This document shows, in pieces, positions 1-9,983 of a stretch of DNA of 64,000 nucleotides. Made by a program: the position numbers and the translations under genes. The stretch is from NCBI GenBank assembly GCA_016927855.1, contig JAFGLV010000114.1, positions 16,687 through 80,686 of the forward strand. Direction: 5' to 3'. The stretch is from Sedimentisphaerales bacterium (GTDB lineage Bacteria > Planctomycetota > Phycisphaerae > Sedimentisphaerales > Anaerobacaceae). Numbering within the stretch: position 1 is the stretch's first letter; every line of letters begins with the position of its first letter. The notes beneath the pieces are model-generated. The model made no database searches. It had not been told where the DNA came from and saw nothing but the letters and a program-made list of their open reading frames with translations.

Positions 1-237
1 TACTCTATCGGTCTGGCCAGCCCGTCGCGGCGACCGGTTGCGGTTACGCTGCTCGTTACGGTTGCGTGGATTGGCAGACGGCGCCGCAAGACGCAACCGC
101 CAGTCGGAGAGCGACTCAAGTTCTCGACCTTCGGTCGCCGATGAATCACGGTGTCGGCGCCGTGCGGCGGACGCCGCATGGCTAGCGGTTCAGTGGGGTT
201 TGTTGGCCCGAAACGAGGGCGGAAAGGACGCATTGGC

Positions 238-441
238 ATGATGGATCGCCAGGAGATCACTTGCCCGTGTTGTGGTGACTCACACGCGGTTGGCGCTTTG
301 AACGGATTTGGGGTTCCCCGCAGCGCTCATCTGGACGACAGAGGGATGTATTTCCACTATCTGGGCCACTTCAAGACTGCCCAGGAAGTGGAAAGACGGT
401 GCCCACAAACCGGAGACCTCTATCACGTGACCTGCGACTAA
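238..441 (+). CDS. Small zinc-ribbon-like protein, uncharacterised
   Basis: A 67-residue product starting at the ATG at 238, about ten bases after a GGCGGAAAGGA stretch that could serve as ribosome binding site. The N-terminus has CPCCGDSH (Cys9, Cys11, Cys12, His15) and the C-terminus has RRCPQTGDLYHVTCD, so a single bound zinc is possible. A longer in-frame reading from 151 adds a basic, low-quality leader and is less likely. No family was recognised. The gene is isolated, convergent with the glycoside hydrolase at 483. The first 237 bases of the window show no other recognisable gene. Codon use looks natural across the Cys/His-rich part, but the short length keeps confidence low. Confidence 0.4.
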   Translation: MMDRQEITCPCCGDSHAVGALNGFGVPRSAHLDDRGMYFHYLGHFKTAQEVERRCPQTGDLYHVTCD

Positions 442-482
442 GAAGCCGTCGCGATCCCTGCCGGCTTCGTTCTCGTCTGGCC

Positions 483-2627
483 CTACGGCCTTTCGATCTT
501 GCAGGCGATATCGCCGGTGAAGGGCGGAACGGCGAGACGCAAGGCGGCTGGGCCGCACGTCACGCTCTGCTGGGCCAGCGCTTCGCCCCGCGCGGTGTCC
601 CACCAGAGGACGCGGTAAGGTCCTGGCTGCAACTTCTCGATCTCTACGAGCGCATTCTTGACCACCGCTGGCCGTCTGCTCTCGGCGACCTGGTTCCACC
701 AGATGGCCTGGGGGTCGAAGAGCCACAGATACGCGCGCTCACGCCCCTGATAACCGAGTACGCCAAGAGAATTGCCGAGCGCGGTTGCCTGCGCTGCGTC
801 GAGCCTCGCCAAGGAGATGTCGCGCAGAAACGCCGACAGGGGACGGTAATGGCGGTAGGCGTTCTGCCGGTCGAGTTCTTCCCACCACCAGAACATGGCG
901 GTTCCCGAGCCTCCTGAGAACGCCGATGCCCAGAGGCAGTTGTGAAAGTGGATGCCTTCGGTGTCCTGCTTCAAATAATCGCTTTGTCGCCACTGCGGTG
1001 TCGCCAGGCCGAACTCGCCGATCAGGACCGGTTTGGCCGGCGCGTGTGCGCGCAGGAACTGCGCCTTGGCTGCGATGACCGCCTGTTCGTCCTTGTAGTC
1101 TTCTTGGGTATCGAGGCGCATGTAGTGGTGCAGTTGCGCCACATCGAGGCTGTCGAGCCGGCAGTCCTTGGCCGAAGGGCTCCAGGTGCTCGTCGCGCGC
1201 AGATGGTGATACGGATCGATCTGCTCCAGGTATGTGGCGAGCTCAGCGTAAAACCGCTCGGTGGGCAGACCTGGATCGATTTCGTTGAAGTACTCCCAGA
1301 TACCCACACTCGTCGAATACCCCCAGCGCGCGACGGCATATCGCAACAGCTTCTTGGCGTCCTCGATCGCGCGGCCATATTGAGGGCTATCAGCACTGGA
1401 AAGGTCCTTCATGTACAGGTCACGTGTGATCAGGCAAAGCATCAGGCGAATACCATGCGCCTCAGCCGATTCCAGCAACTTGTCGAGCATGAAGCAGTCA
1501 AGCTGATTGTACGCACCCCGGATGGGACGATTGACGTCGGCTTCCCATAGCAGTTCCGGCCCTCCCGCCGCCTCCTTGAGCGAGAGGCCGTCCAACCAGA
1601 TCGTCCCAACTCCCACCTGCGCCAGGACAATCGTGCCAAGCCAATAATCATTCCGACCGGTCGTGAATTCCTCGTGAAACGACTGCCACTGGCCGCCAGC
1701 CGCCGCCTCGAGGTGCGTCCGGAGCGGGTTTCCCTGCCTTTGAATCCGCAGGGCAGTGGGGCCATCTGTTCGGAAGCGTCCGCGCAGGACGTACCGCGTC
1801 TCCGGTCGCAGCGCCACCGGGTGCGAGGGCGAAGCGGTGATCGAGGTCCCGTCGTCACCCTCTATCTTGACGCACCTCGCACCGTTCTCAGCGCCTGGAA
1901 GCGGCACGATGATGTCCCGGCGTCGCCAGGAACGGTCCCACGCGCTCTTGGGCGCCTCGATCGCCAGCGCCCAGTCGCTGCAACACGTCCAAACCCGCAC
2001 GAAGTTGGCGCCGTTGGCCCCCAGCTTGCCGAAGATCTCGTCTGCCTTGACCAGCGTCACGTACTGGCCTTCCCCTACGAATGCGAGGTTCTGTCCGATG
2101 GCGAAAAAAGGTGTTCCGTCGCTCAGCTCGAAGAAGCGCGGGTCGGCACGCCCGACGCGCAGGAAGCCCTTGCCCTGCGACGGCACGCACTCGAAGGTCA
2201 CGCTCTGGGAGCGACTCTGGTTGCCACCGGCGCGGACCGCGGCGGTTGCCTCGTACGCTCCCGTCTCCATCGGCGCGAACCTCGCCTTCCACGAACCGGT
2301 ATCAACGGGATAGAACCAGGCGGCGCTGCGCCCTGACTGCCTGAACTGACGGTGCTCGTAGTCCTGGCTATAGAATGCGGGCAGTCGAACGATCTCGCCG
2401 CCGGGAGTTTTGATCTCGATATCGACGCTGATTTGGTTTGGATCGTAAGGGTTGTCATGCTGACCGTCGGCGGCGATGGCGAAATCGACCCTCTCGAATC
2501 GACCGACCTGGCCCGCCGACACACGCAACCCGACCGCGCCTGCCGCCTGGCACGTCCCGGCGCACAGCAGAATCGACAGACACCAGTCGAACGCATACAA
2601 CCTGACAGTGATCCGGCGCATCGGCAA
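483..2627 (-). CDS. Secreted DUF5060-type glycoside hydrolase (GH5-like, clan A)
   Basis: 714 residues. A signal peptide (about 1-30) is followed by a beta-sandwich resembling DUF5060 (about 35-130) and a TIM-barrel region beginning at FFELSDGTPFFAIGQNLAF. Clan-A catalytic acids are readable: WEYFNE gives the likely acid/base Glu449 and VLIGEFG the likely nucleophile Glu538. Residues of about 235-355 read as a jelly-roll carbohydrate-binding module (RCVKIEGDDG to GTIWLDGLSLKE) inserted into an early barrel loop, which makes the protein longer than simple GH5 enzymes. A beta-rich C-terminus (about 610-714) follows. It is last in the minus-strand block, 38 bases after the TolC-like gene. The family and catalytic roles come from motifs; the substrate, a plant or algal glycan, is inferred. 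Confidence 0.75.
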   Translation of the reverse strand: MPMRRITVRLYAFDWCLSILLCAGTCQAAGAVGLRVSAGQVGRFERVDFAIAADGQHDNPYDPNQISVDIEIKTPGGEIVRLPAFYSQDYEHRQFRQSGRSAAWFYPVDTGSWKARFAPMETGAYEATAAVRAGGNQSRSQSVTFECVPSQGKGFLRVGRADPRFFELSDGTPFFAIGQNLAFVGEGQYVTLVKADEIFGKLGANGANFVRVWTCCSDWALAIEAPKSAWDRSWRRRDIIVPLPGAENGARCVKIEGDDGTSITASPSHPVALRPETRYVLRGRFRTDGPTALRIQRQGNPLRTHLEAAAGGQWQSFHEEFTTGRNDYWLGTIVLAQVGVGTIWLDGLSLKEAAGGPELLWEADVNRPIRGAYNQLDCFMLDKLLESAEAHGIRLMLCLITRDLYMKDLSSADSPQYGRAIEDAKKLLRYAVARWGYSTSVGIWEYFNEIDPGLPTERFYAELATYLEQIDPYHHLRATSTWSPSAKDCRLDSLDVAQLHHYMRLDTQEDYKDEQAVIAAKAQFLRAHAPAKPVLIGEFGLATPQWRQSDYLKQDTEGIHFHNCLWASAFSGGSGTAMFWWWEELDRQNAYRHYRPLSAFLRDISLARLDAAQATALGNSLGVLGYQGRERAYLWLFDPQAIWWNQVAESRRPAVVKNALVEIEKLQPGPYRVLWWDTARGEALAQQSVTCGPAALRLAVPPFTGDIACKIERP

Positions 2628-2665
2628 CCTCGTCTTTCAACCGCCTGAAGGCGGAACTCTAAACA

Positions 2666-4204
2666 CTAGGGCAGGCCGGGGCCGGTGACGGGCTCGGCGC
2701 CGGGAGCGGCGATGCCGCGGCGGTGCAGCAGAGAGCCCTCCAGGCGGTAGAGCGCGACCAGCGCCTTGAGGTAGTTGGCGACCGCTTCGGTCTCGGCAAT
2801 CTGGCTGGCGACGAGGTCACGTTGGACCTGAGCCACCAGCAGCGAGGTGGAGCGTCCGACCTTGAACTTCTCGGTCTCGGCGCGGAGGTTCTCCTCCTGG
2901 CTTTCGCGCGTCGCCGTTGTCGCGGCGATCTGCTGGCGCGTCCGATTGACCTCGATATAGGCCGAACGCACGTCCACCTGGGCTAGTTGAATGAGATTCT
3001 CCAACGCCAGGCGCAGTTGCTGGCGGCTGACAGCGGCGCGATGGTACTGAGCGCGCGCCGAACGATTCGAAGGCGGATATTCGAACGCCAGACCGGTGGT
3101 GACATCGTAGCTGCCGCGCCCCAGGTCGCTCACGGCCCGCCCGAACACGTTGGCGTAGCCGCTCTTGCCGTAGTCAATGAAGACATCCAGGCGGGGCAGC
3201 AAGCCGTTGCGAGTTCGGACGACCTCCAGTTCACCGCTCTGGATGAGCAGTCTTGCCTGGTTCAAATCGGGACGCAGCCGCAGGGCCACCGCCACGTGCT
3301 GCTCGACGTCGGTCAGGGTGACGTCGGGCAACGTAGCCTGGTATTCCAGGACGACGTTGCAGTCCCAGTCGACGGAATCGGAAGGGTTCATCACCCGCAG
3401 CAGGTTTAGGCGCTCCTGGGCCAGGTCGCTTCGCGCGTTGATGAGGTTCTCCCGCCGCAGCGCCACCTCCGCCTTGGCCGCCGCCAACTCCGTCTCGCCC
3501 AGCGTGCCGACGGTGATCCGCTCCTGCGTCTCGGCCATCTGCTGTTCGGCCAGCGCCAGCGAGTTCGTGTAGATTTCGATCTGCTTTTGCGACAGCGCAT
3601 AGTTCCAGAAACGCGTCTCCACTTCCTCGACCAGCAGCTCGGTGAAGGCCCGCAACTCGTATTCGGTAATGAGCGCGTCGATCTTAGCTTGCTCGATCCG
3701 CGCTGTGTTGGCCTTGACGCTCATGCCTCGCAGCAGCGCTTGGGTCACGGTGAGCCCGACGCGGTTGGACACGAACGTATCGCCGTACAACGAACTGTCG
3801 GTGTAGCGCGACGTAGCACCGAGTTGAACAGAGGTGCCCGTCGGAAACAGCTTGGACAGCAGCAGGGCGCCGTTGACGGAATCGACGATTTGATTCTCGA
3901 TGCCTGAACCGGCGCGGGCGAGGCGATCCTGAACGGCGCGACTCGAGGAAACTTCTCCTGCAAGTGTCGTATCGAAGACGGCCCGCTGCTGGGCCTCGAA
4001 AGTCTCGATAATCTCGGGATTGAGTTTCATGACGAAGAGCGCGCGGTTGTTTTCCATGGCCAGAAGGATGGCACGCTCGATGTCCACGGTCAGGGTGTTG
4101 GGGTCAGGGGTGTTCGGGTCGGCCGACAGGCAAGGTATAACGCAGCAGGATTCGACCAGCAGGACCGCACCGCAGAGCATTGAGACGTAGTTCTTGATCG
4201 ACAT
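2666..4204 (-). CDS. TolC-family outer-membrane efflux protein
   Basis: 512 residues. The N-terminal signal MSIKNYVSMLCGAVLLVESC could be a plain signal peptide or end in a lipobox at Cys20 or Cys21. The rest has the two internally similar, Ala/Gln/Arg-rich helical halves of outer-membrane efflux channels, with strand-forming loops such as LGATSRYTDSSLYGDTFVSNRVG and LAFEYPPSNRSARAQYHRA. Length is usual for the family (450-520). It lies 133 bases downstream of the RND pump gene on the same strand, and with the adaptor at 7430-8680 would complete a tripartite envelope pump. The intervening gap is almost entirely repeats, so its transcriptional coupling to the pump is uncertain. Confidence 0.88.
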   Translation of the reverse strand: MSIKNYVSMLCGAVLLVESCCVIPCLSADPNTPDPNTLTVDIERAILLAMENNRALFVMKLNPEIIETFEAQQRAVFDTTLAGEVSSSRAVQDRLARAGSGIENQIVDSVNGALLLSKLFPTGTSVQLGATSRYTDSSLYGDTFVSNRVGLTVTQALLRGMSVKANTARIEQAKIDALITEYELRAFTELLVEEVETRFWNYALSQKQIEIYTNSLALAEQQMAETQERITVGTLGETELAAAKAEVALRRENLINARSDLAQERLNLLRVMNPSDSVDWDCNVVLEYQATLPDVTLTDVEQHVAVALRLRPDLNQARLLIQSGELEVVRTRNGLLPRLDVFIDYGKSGYANVFGRAVSDLGRGSYDVTTGLAFEYPPSNRSARAQYHRAAVSRQQLRLALENLIQLAQVDVRSAYIEVNRTRQQIAATTATRESQEENLRAETEKFKVGRSTSLLVAQVQRDLVASQIAETEAVANYLKALVALYRLEGSLLHRRGIAAPGAEPVTGPGLP

Positions 4205-4233
4205 AATCCCCTTCTTTAGTTCTTGGGTTGTCC

Positions 4234-4340
4234 GAACGCTGGGGCGTTCGGTATAGGTCCTATTCGTCCTATGGGACCTATGCCAAACGCGACGTGTCGC
4301 GTTTGGGGAACCGCACCAGGTGCGCCACGGCGTGCCCCTA
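4234..4340. repeat. Cluster of palindromic repeats between RND pump and TolC genes
   Basis: Four abutting inverted repeats fill the gap: GAACGCTGGGGCGTTC (4234-4249), a GGTCCTAT/ATGGGACC element (4251-4283), CCAAACGCGACGT with its mirror (4283-4306), and a GGGGCACG/CGTGCCCC element ending at 4340. The last one supplies the stop codon of the RND pump gene. The 4251-4283 element recurs at 51067-51108. None is followed by a T tract, so they are not typical intrinsic terminators. Confidence 0.8.
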
Positions 4341-7300
4341 CGCGGTCGCCGAGACGGCGCCGGGTTTGCGGCGTTCGAAGACCGAGTAGACGACCGGCAC
4401 GAATACGAGCGTAATCAAGGTCGAGCTGAGCAGGCCGCCGATGACGGCGCGCGCCATCGGTGCCTGGGCTTCGCCGCCTTCGCCGACGCCGAGCGCCAGC
4501 GGCACCAGGCCGATCACGGTGGTCGTCGCGGTCATCAGGATCGGACGCAGACGCCGCCGTCCCGCCTCTTCGATCGCTTCGCGCAGCGGCATCCCGTCGC
4601 GGCGGCGCAGCAGGTTCGTATGGTCCACCAGCAGGATCGCGTTGTTGACGACGATCCCGCCCAGCATGATACAGCCGATGAACGACTGCACGTTGAAGGT
4701 CGTGTGCGTCAGGAACAGCATCAGGATCACGCCGATAGCCGCCAGCGGCACCGAGAACATCACCACGAACGGATCGCGCAACGACTCGTACTGACAAGCC
4801 ATGACCATGTAGACCAGGACGAGCGCCAGCACGCAACTGAGCAGCAACTCGCGGAAGGACTTCTGCTGCTCTTCGTAATCGCCGCCGAGGCCGATGGCAA
4901 AGCCCGGCGGCACCGGCAGCTTGCGCAGCTCGGTGCGGACGTCGGCGAGGATCGAGCCCATGTCGCGACCGCTGATGTCCGCCGAGACGCTGACGATCCG
5001 CTCCTGGTCCTTGCGCTCCACCATGACCGGCCCGCTGCGCGGCGCGACGCGCACCACGTTGCGCAGGACGACCGGCTCGCCTTCCGCGTTGGTCAGGATC
5101 AGGTCGAGGATGTCGCGGATGTTCGATTTCTCGGCCTCGCGCAGCTTTACGAGGATGGCGTACTCGTCGCCGGCCTGGCGATAGTAGCCGGCGGTCGTGC
5201 CTGAGAGGATCGTCTGGAGCGTATTGGCGATGCGCGAGACCGTCAGACTCATGTCCGCGGCTTTCTGGCGGTCGATGAGGATCAACTCTTCCGGCGTGCC
5301 CGACTCGCGACTGAGACGTGTGTCGGTGACGCCCTCCACGGATTGGACGATCTCGCGTACCTGCTGCGCGAGCAGGTCGGCGGTCTCCAGGTCGTGGCCG
5401 CGAATTTCGACCTGCACTCGATCGGTGCCCTGCGCGCCCATGCGGAGGATGAAGAGGCCTTGTCCAACGCGCGTGCGGACGATCATGCCGGGGATGTGGC
5501 TGAGCCGGCGGCGCAGGTCGTTGGCGATCTCTTCGCTCGAGCGTTTGCGCTGCGATTGCGGCTTGAGCGAGATGCGCAAGCTGCCGCTATGGCCCCCCTG
5601 GCCGCGCCAGGACGAGCCGCCGATGCTGGCTTGAACGTTCTGGATCTCGGGGACCGCCTCGTTGACGATCTTCTCGATCATCCGGAATTTCTCATCGACC
5701 AGCTCCAGCCGCGTGCCGATCTCCATCTCGCCTTCGACGCGGACCTCGCCTTCGTCAGTGCTGGGCATCAGCTCGGCGCCGATGTAAGGAACCAGCAGGC
5801 CGCAGGCTGCCAGGGTCAGCACCGCCGCCAGCACCACGAGGGCACGCCGCCGCAGCGCCGCGTGCAGGAGCTTCTTGTAGTCGTCCTCCAGACGTTTGAA
5901 GAAGCGCCCGCTGATCTCGAAAATGCGCCGTCCCAACCGCTGTTTGCCTTCGGTCTGCCGGGTGTTCGCCGGCAGGATTCGCGCCGAAAGCATCGGCACC
6001 ACCGTCAGCGCGACGATCAGTGAGCACAGTAGCGAGAAGCCTACGACCATGGAGAGTTGTTTGAACATGACGCCGGACATGCCGCGCACGAACACCAGAG
6101 GTAGGAAGACCACCATCGTCGTCAGCGTGCTGGCGATGACGGCGGAGGTGACCTCCTCGGCGCCGTTGACGGACGCCAGTTCCAGCGGTTCACCCGATTC
6201 GCGCAGGCGGAAGATGTTCTCCAGCACGACGATGGCATTGTCGACGAGCATGCCGATGCCCAGCGCCAGACCGCCCAGGGTCATGATGTTCAGGGTGAAG
6301 CCGCCGAAATACAGCAGCGCGAACGTCGCGATGATCGAGACGGGAATCGCGGTGGCGATGATGACCGTGCTGCGCACGTTACGCAGGAAGAACAGCAGCA
6401 CGAAGACCGCCAGCACACCGCCATAGACCGCCGACGAGCCGACGTTTTTGATCGACCGCTGGATGTAATCGGAGGTGTCGATGATGGGCACGATCTTGAT
6501 CTGGGGGATTTCCGCATTGATGCGTTCGAGCTCCGCCAGGGCGCCGCGTGCGACTTCGACGGTGTTCTTGCCCGACTGCTTGCTGATCGACAGGCGGGTG
6601 CCGGGCTCGCCGTTGACGCGCACGATCCGCGTGATGCGCCGCCAGGAATCTTCGACGTCGGCGATCTCCTTCAGTTGGATCGGCACACCTTGACGGACCG
6701 CGATGACGGTATTCTCAAGTTGTTCGAGATCGGTGTATTCGCCCGGCGTTCGCACGGTGACTTCGAAGTTGCCTTTCTCGACCGTGCCGGCCGGGACGTT
6801 GACGTTGCCTTCGCGCACGCGCTGCACGACCTGGTCGAGCGGGATGGCCAGCGCGTTGATCTTGGCGGGGTCGAGGCTGACGTGAATCTCGCGCTCCTGG
6901 CCGCCCCAGACGTCGACGGCCGCCACGCCGGGCACACGTTCGAGACGGTAGCGGATCTGATCGTCGATGATCTGTCGCATCTGGATCGGATCGAGGTTGC
7001 TCGAGGCGCCCAGGATGAGTACCGGGAAGCTGGCCAGGTCGAACTTGCGCAACGTCGGCCGATCCGCGTCCTCAGGCAGGCGGTCCGCCACGCGGTCGAG
7101 GCGGTCGCGGATGTCGTTGGCTGCGGCGTCCAAGTCGGTACCCCACGTGAACGTCACGCGGACGGTACCCTGGCCTTCCGCGGAGACGCTCGTGAGCTCT
7201 TCGACGCCGGGGACGGCGCTGAGCGCCTGCTCCAGCGGTCGCGTGATCAGCTCCTCGATCTCCTCCGGACCGGCGTTTTCATAGCTGCATGAGATGCTCA

Positions 7301-7433
7301 GCGTCGGATACGAGATGTCGGGCATCAGATCGATCGGCAGCCGCAGCAGCGAGACCGTGCCCAGCAGGATCACGATCAACACCACCATGATGGTGAATAT
7401 CGGACGATGGACGGAAAAGTGGGAAGCCTTCAT
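4338..7433 (-). CDS. RND-superfamily efflux pump (HAE1/AcrB-like inner-membrane permease)
   Basis: 1031 residues, normal for AcrB-type pumps. The N-terminus [20 protein letters not shown] is the usual first transmembrane helix, followed by periplasmic porter repeats. The TM4 proton-relay motif reads [19 protein letters not shown] (Asp present, the second position Asn as in many HAE1 pumps). A second twelve-helix half contains [16 protein letters not shown]. It would use proton motive force to expel small molecules together with the adjacent adaptor and the TolC-like channel. Its ATG overlaps the adaptor stop by four bases (ATGA), so the two are translationally coupled. The last codon and stop lie in a palindromic repeat. 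The exported compound cannot be deduced. Confidence 0.92.
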   Translation of the reverse strand: MKASHFSVHRPIFTIMVVLIVILLGTVSLLRLPIDLMPDISYPTLSISCSYENAGPEEIEELITRPLEQALSAVPGVEELTSVSAEGQGTVRVTFTWGTDLDAAANDIRDRLDRVADRLPEDADRPTLRKFDLASFPVLILGASSNLDPIQMRQIIDDQIRYRLERVPGVAAVDVWGGQEREIHVSLDPAKINALAIPLDQVVQRVREGNVNVPAGTVEKGNFEVTVRTPGEYTDLEQLENTVIAVRQGVPIQLKEIADVEDSWRRITRIVRVNGEPGTRLSISKQSGKNTVEVARGALAELERINAEIPQIKIVPIIDTSDYIQRSIKNVGSSAVYGGVLAVFVLLFFLRNVRSTVIIATAIPVSIIATFALLYFGGFTLNIMTLGGLALGIGMLVDNAIVVLENIFRLRESGEPLELASVNGAEEVTSAVIASTLTTMVVFLPLVFVRGMSGVMFKQLSMVVGFSLLCSLIVALTVVPMLSARILPANTRQTEGKQRLGRRIFEISGRFFKRLEDDYKKLLHAALRRRALVVLAAVLTLAACGLLVPYIGAELMPSTDEGEVRVEGEMEIGTRLELVDEKFRMIEKIVNEAVPEIQNVQASIGGSSWRGQGGHSGSLRISLKPQSQRKRSSEEIANDLRRRLSHIPGMIVRTRVGQGLFILRMGAQGTDRVQVEIRGHDLETADLLAQQVREIVQSVEGVTDTRLSRESGTPEELILIDRQKAADMSLTVSRIANTLQTILSGTTAGYYRQAGDEYAILVKLREAEKSNIRDILDLILTNAEGEPVVLRNVVRVAPRSGPVMVERKDQERIVSVSADISGRDMGSILADVRTELRKLPVPPGFAIGLGGDYEEQQKSFRELLLSCVLALVLVYMVMACQYESLRDPFVVMFSVPLAAIGVILMLFLTHTTFNVQSFIGCIMLGGIVVNNAILLVDHTNLLRRRDGMPLREAIEEAGRRRLRPILMTATTTVIGLVPLALGVGEGGEAQAPMARAVIGGLLSSTLITLVFVPVVYSVFERRKPGAVSATA

Positions 7434-8680
7434 CCTGCTGCTCCTGGAGACGCAGCACGTCGCGTCTCTGGGGCATTCCCGCCTTCCGCCTTCTTTTCCT
7501 GGGGGCCTTCACCGTTAGGGATCACGATACTCGACTCGTCTTCCAGAAGATGGTTGCCCATCGTGATAACGGGACCGGCCAGTAGAGACGCAAAATCTTG
7601 CGTCTCTACGATCTCGGCGGTTTCATTCTCGACGATGCCGATGGTCACCGGCACGAATCGCGCCTTTCGCTCAGCCGTGTCGGCTACAAAGACGCCGTCG
7701 CGGCCGTCGCGTTTGACCAGCGCCGCCAGCGGGACCAGGGTCGCATCCGTCTGCCGTGCGAATTCGACCCGGGCGCGGACAAACATGCCAGGCCGGAGCC
7801 ATTGCTCAGAATTGGGAACTTCGATCTCGACCCTCGCCTGGCGCGAGCTTTCGCGTAGCAAGGGAGCGATGCGAACGATGTTGCCGACGAAGCTCTGATC
7901 GGGATACGCGTCGGTGGTGATAACGGCTTGCTGGCCCACCCTGACCTTAGGATAGTCGCGCTCGATGACGTAAACGACCCCGGTCAGCGGGTCGATCTCC
8001 AGGACTGAGACGATCGCTTCGTTGACTTGCAGCAGGGCGCCTTCGTCGACGAAGCGCTCACCGACCACGCGTGCCTCGTCGCCGCCCTCCCAGAAGGCGC
8101 GTACCTGGCTGTACGAGAGCCTCAGTTCGGCCGCTTTCAGCGCCGCTTCGCGCTGGGCGACCTGAGCCTCGGAGACCTTGAGCTGCGCCTGTCGCGCATT
8201 GAAAGTCGCTTCTGCTTCATCCAGCTCGGAGGCCGACGCGATCTGTTTTTCGCGCAGCGCCTTGGCGCGATCGTATTCGCGCCGCGCCATGTCGAGGTTG
8301 CTGGCGGAGTTTTCGACGTTGGCCTTGGCGACCTGCCATTCCGCCCGTGCCTGCTCGACCTGCTGGGTGAACTCGGCGTCGTCGATGATAGCGATGACGC
8401 CGTTGCGCTGGACGGTGTCGCCGACGTGGACGAGCAGTTGCTTGAGCCAGCCCGAGACTTTGGGCGCGACCACGAACTGCGACTTGGGCAGCAGCGAGCC
8501 GGTGAAGACGGCGACGTCGCGAATCTCACCGCGGCGCACCGGCTGAATCTCTACTGCCACGGCCATGGCGCCGCGTCCGCCAGCCTGCACGTTGCCGGAG
8601 GTCGTCACACGCCGGTACACCTCCCACCCGAGCGCTCCCAGCACGGCGACCGCCAGGACCCCCATGACGAGCTTCTTCAT
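7430..8680 (-). CDS. RND efflux adaptor (HlyD/AcrA-family membrane fusion protein)
   Basis: 416 residues from the ATG at 8680, chosen because AAAGGATG and an AGGA-rich site lie directly upstream; an upstream ATG at 8740 would add 20 residues read from a palindromic repeat. A single N-terminal membrane anchor (MKKLVMGVLAVAVLGALGW) is followed by the lipoyl/barrel-sandwich half (VSGWLKQLLVHVGDTVQRNG), a long alpha-helical hairpin (EQARAEWQVAKANVE to AALKAAELRLS), the second lipoyl half and a beta-barrel. It couples the pump to TolC in the periplasm. Two copies of the GAGACGCAA palindrome are in frame near the C-terminus (residues about 358-367 and 405-412), giving ETQDFASLL and PETRRAAS. First gene of the pump operon. 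Confidence 0.9.
   Translation of the reverse strand: MKKLVMGVLAVAVLGALGWEVYRRVTTSGNVQAGGRGAMAVAVEIQPVRRGEIRDVAVFTGSLLPKSQFVVAPKVSGWLKQLLVHVGDTVQRNGVIAIIDDAEFTQQVEQARAEWQVAKANVENSASNLDMARREYDRAKALREKQIASASELDEAEATFNARQAQLKVSEAQVAQREAALKAAELRLSYSQVRAFWEGGDEARVVGERFVDEGALLQVNEAIVSVLEIDPLTGVVYVIERDYPKVRVGQQAVITTDAYPDQSFVGNIVRIAPLLRESSRQARVEIEVPNSEQWLRPGMFVRARVEFARQTDATLVPLAALVKRDGRDGVFVADTAERKARFVPVTIGIVENETAEIVETQDFASLLAGPVITMGNHLLEDESSIVIPNGEGPQEKKAEGGNAPETRRAASPGAAG
7447..7468. repeat. Family-A palindrome (degenerate) inside adaptor gene
   Basis: Arms GAGACGC and GCGTCTC around a degenerate centre. It encodes the PETRRAAS stretch of the adaptor C-terminal tail, read on the minus strand. Confidence 0.75.
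7582..7609. repeat. Family-A palindrome inside adaptor gene
   Basis: Arms GTAGAGACGCAA and TTGCGTCTCTAC (the first ends at 7593, the second at 7609) around a four-base centre. Read on the minus strand it encodes VETQDFASL in frame. The same element occurs in several pectin-locus genes and gaps. Confidence 0.9.
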
Positions 8681-8720
8681 CCTTTGTTTCCTAAGATAAC
8701 GGTTGGGGTTGCGTAGTCCG

Positions 8721-8746
8721 TGACCCGTGATCCGGGCCACGGGTCA
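8721..8746. repeat. Inverted repeat in the divergent promoter region
   Basis: TGACCCGTG at 8721-8729 pairs with CACGGGTCA at 8738-8746, between the divergent adaptor (ends its start at 8680) and GH43-like (8955) genes. It could be an operator by position, but it resembles the many other palindromic repeats here, so repeat is the safer call. No clear promoter boxes were recognised in 8681-8954. Confidence 0.6.
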
Positions 8747-8954
8747 CGGGTCGGCCGACCCGCCAATGAAAGACCCATCCTATCACAATCCCGCCCGCCG
8801 TCCATTCCTTTCTTCCACGCCTGAATCCGGGATTCCATGTCCCTGCGAGCTTGACTGGACGTTGGTGCTCGAATCAGGTAGTCTGGTGGGCCGCAGCCGT
8901 CCCTCGACGCTTGGGGCGGGTACGAGCCGAAACGGACCGGAAAGGGTCAAACGC

Positions 8955-9983
8955 ATGAGAACAACCCACCTCTTGATACTAATACTGGCATTGATTTGTG
9001 CGGACACAGTGCAAGGTGCCGAAGTGGCTCCTGAAGGCAAGGTCGCGTCCAAGCCGCTGTTTCGCGATCCCATCTACGACGGTGCGGCCGATCCGGTGCT
9101 CTGCTGGAACCGCGCCGAGAAGAAGTGGTTCATGTTCTACACCAACCGCCGGGCCAATGTCGCCGGCGCCAGGGGAGTTACCTGGGTGCACGGCACGCCC
9201 ATCGGCATCGCCGAATCCTCCGATGCTGGAGCCACCTGGACCTATCGAGGCAAAGCGGAGATATCCTACGGTGGCGACGAGGTCAGCTACTGGGCGCCGG
9301 AAGTGATCGAGCACGATGGCACGTACCACATGTACCTGACCTTCGTGCCAGGGATCTTCCCCGACTGGGGACATCCACGCGACATCATCCACCTGACCAG
9401 CAAGGACCTGCTCAAGTGGGAGTATGAATCCACGCTCATGCTCTCGTCCGACCGCGTCATCGACGCCTGCGTATACCGATTGCCCGATAATCCCTGGCGT
9501 CTCTGGTATAACAACGAGCGCGACAGCAAGTCGATCTACCTCGCCGACAGCAACGATCTGTACACGTGGCAGAACAAAGGCAGAGTCACCGGCGTCGGTG
9601 AGCGTCCCGGCGAGGGGCCCAAGGTTTTTCGCTGGAAAGGCTACTACTGGATGGTCGTAGATATTTGGGATGGGCTGGGGCTCTATCGCTCGACCGATGC
9701 GCTCAACTGGGAGCGGCAACCGCACGACCTGGTCAAAGAGGCAGGCCAGGGTGCCGACGACCAAGTCAAGGGGGGACACCCCGACGTGGTCGTCAGCGGC
9801 AACCGCGCGTATCTATTCTATTTTACCCATCCCGGCCGGCTCCCCCGCGTGCGAGGCGACACCTACGAGACCCGACGCAGCTCGATCCAGGTCGTCGAGC
9901 TCCAGTACGCCGACGGCACCATCACCTGCGACCGCGACAAGCCGACGTACATCAATCTGCTGCCACCGGAGGAGAACAGATGA
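8955..9983 (+). CDS. Secreted GH43/GH32-superfamily five-bladed propeller hydrolase
   Basis: 342 residues from the ATG at 8955, supported by AAAGGG nine bases upstream and the immediate signal peptide MRTTHLLILILALICADTVQG; the reading frame is open back to 8727 but that part is not protein-like. The mature chain has propeller motifs of the GH43/GH32 superfamily: FRDPIYDGAADPVLCWN with a candidate catalytic Asp, YWAPEVIEHDGTYHMY, and GERPGEGPKVFRWKGYYW with a candidate Glu. Such enzymes release arabinose, xylose or galactose from pectin side chains or xylan. The exact family is not settled. The gene opens the plus-strand pectin locus and its TGA overlaps the next gene's ATG by four bases. Confidence 0.72.
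   Translation: MRTTHLLILILALICADTVQGAEVAPEGKVASKPLFRDPIYDGAADPVLCWNRAEKKWFMFYTNRRANVAGARGVTWVHGTPIGIAESSDAGATWTYRGKAEISYGGDEVSYWAPEVIEHDGTYHMYLTFVPGIFPDWGHPRDIIHLTSKDLLKWEYESTLMLSSDRVIDACVYRLPDNPWRLWYNNERDSKSIYLADSNDLYTWQNKGRVTGVGERPGEGPKVFRWKGYYWMVVDIWDGLGLYRSTDALNWERQPHDLVKEAGQGADDQVKGGHPDVVVSGNRAYLFYFTHPGRLPRVRGDTYETRRSSIQVVELQYADGTITCDRDKPTYINLLPPEENR

Noticed and set aside
38..241. Open frame of 67 codons at the left edge
   Set aside because: Arg/Ser-rich without domain character, overlaps the better small protein start at 238, no ribosome binding site.
4234..4340. Palindromes considered as intrinsic terminators
   Set aside because: Stems are strong but no T tract follows on either strand; the same holds for the other repeat blocks.
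8727..8954. N-terminal extension of the GH43-like gene
   Set aside because: Not protein-like, and a complete signal peptide starts at 8955.
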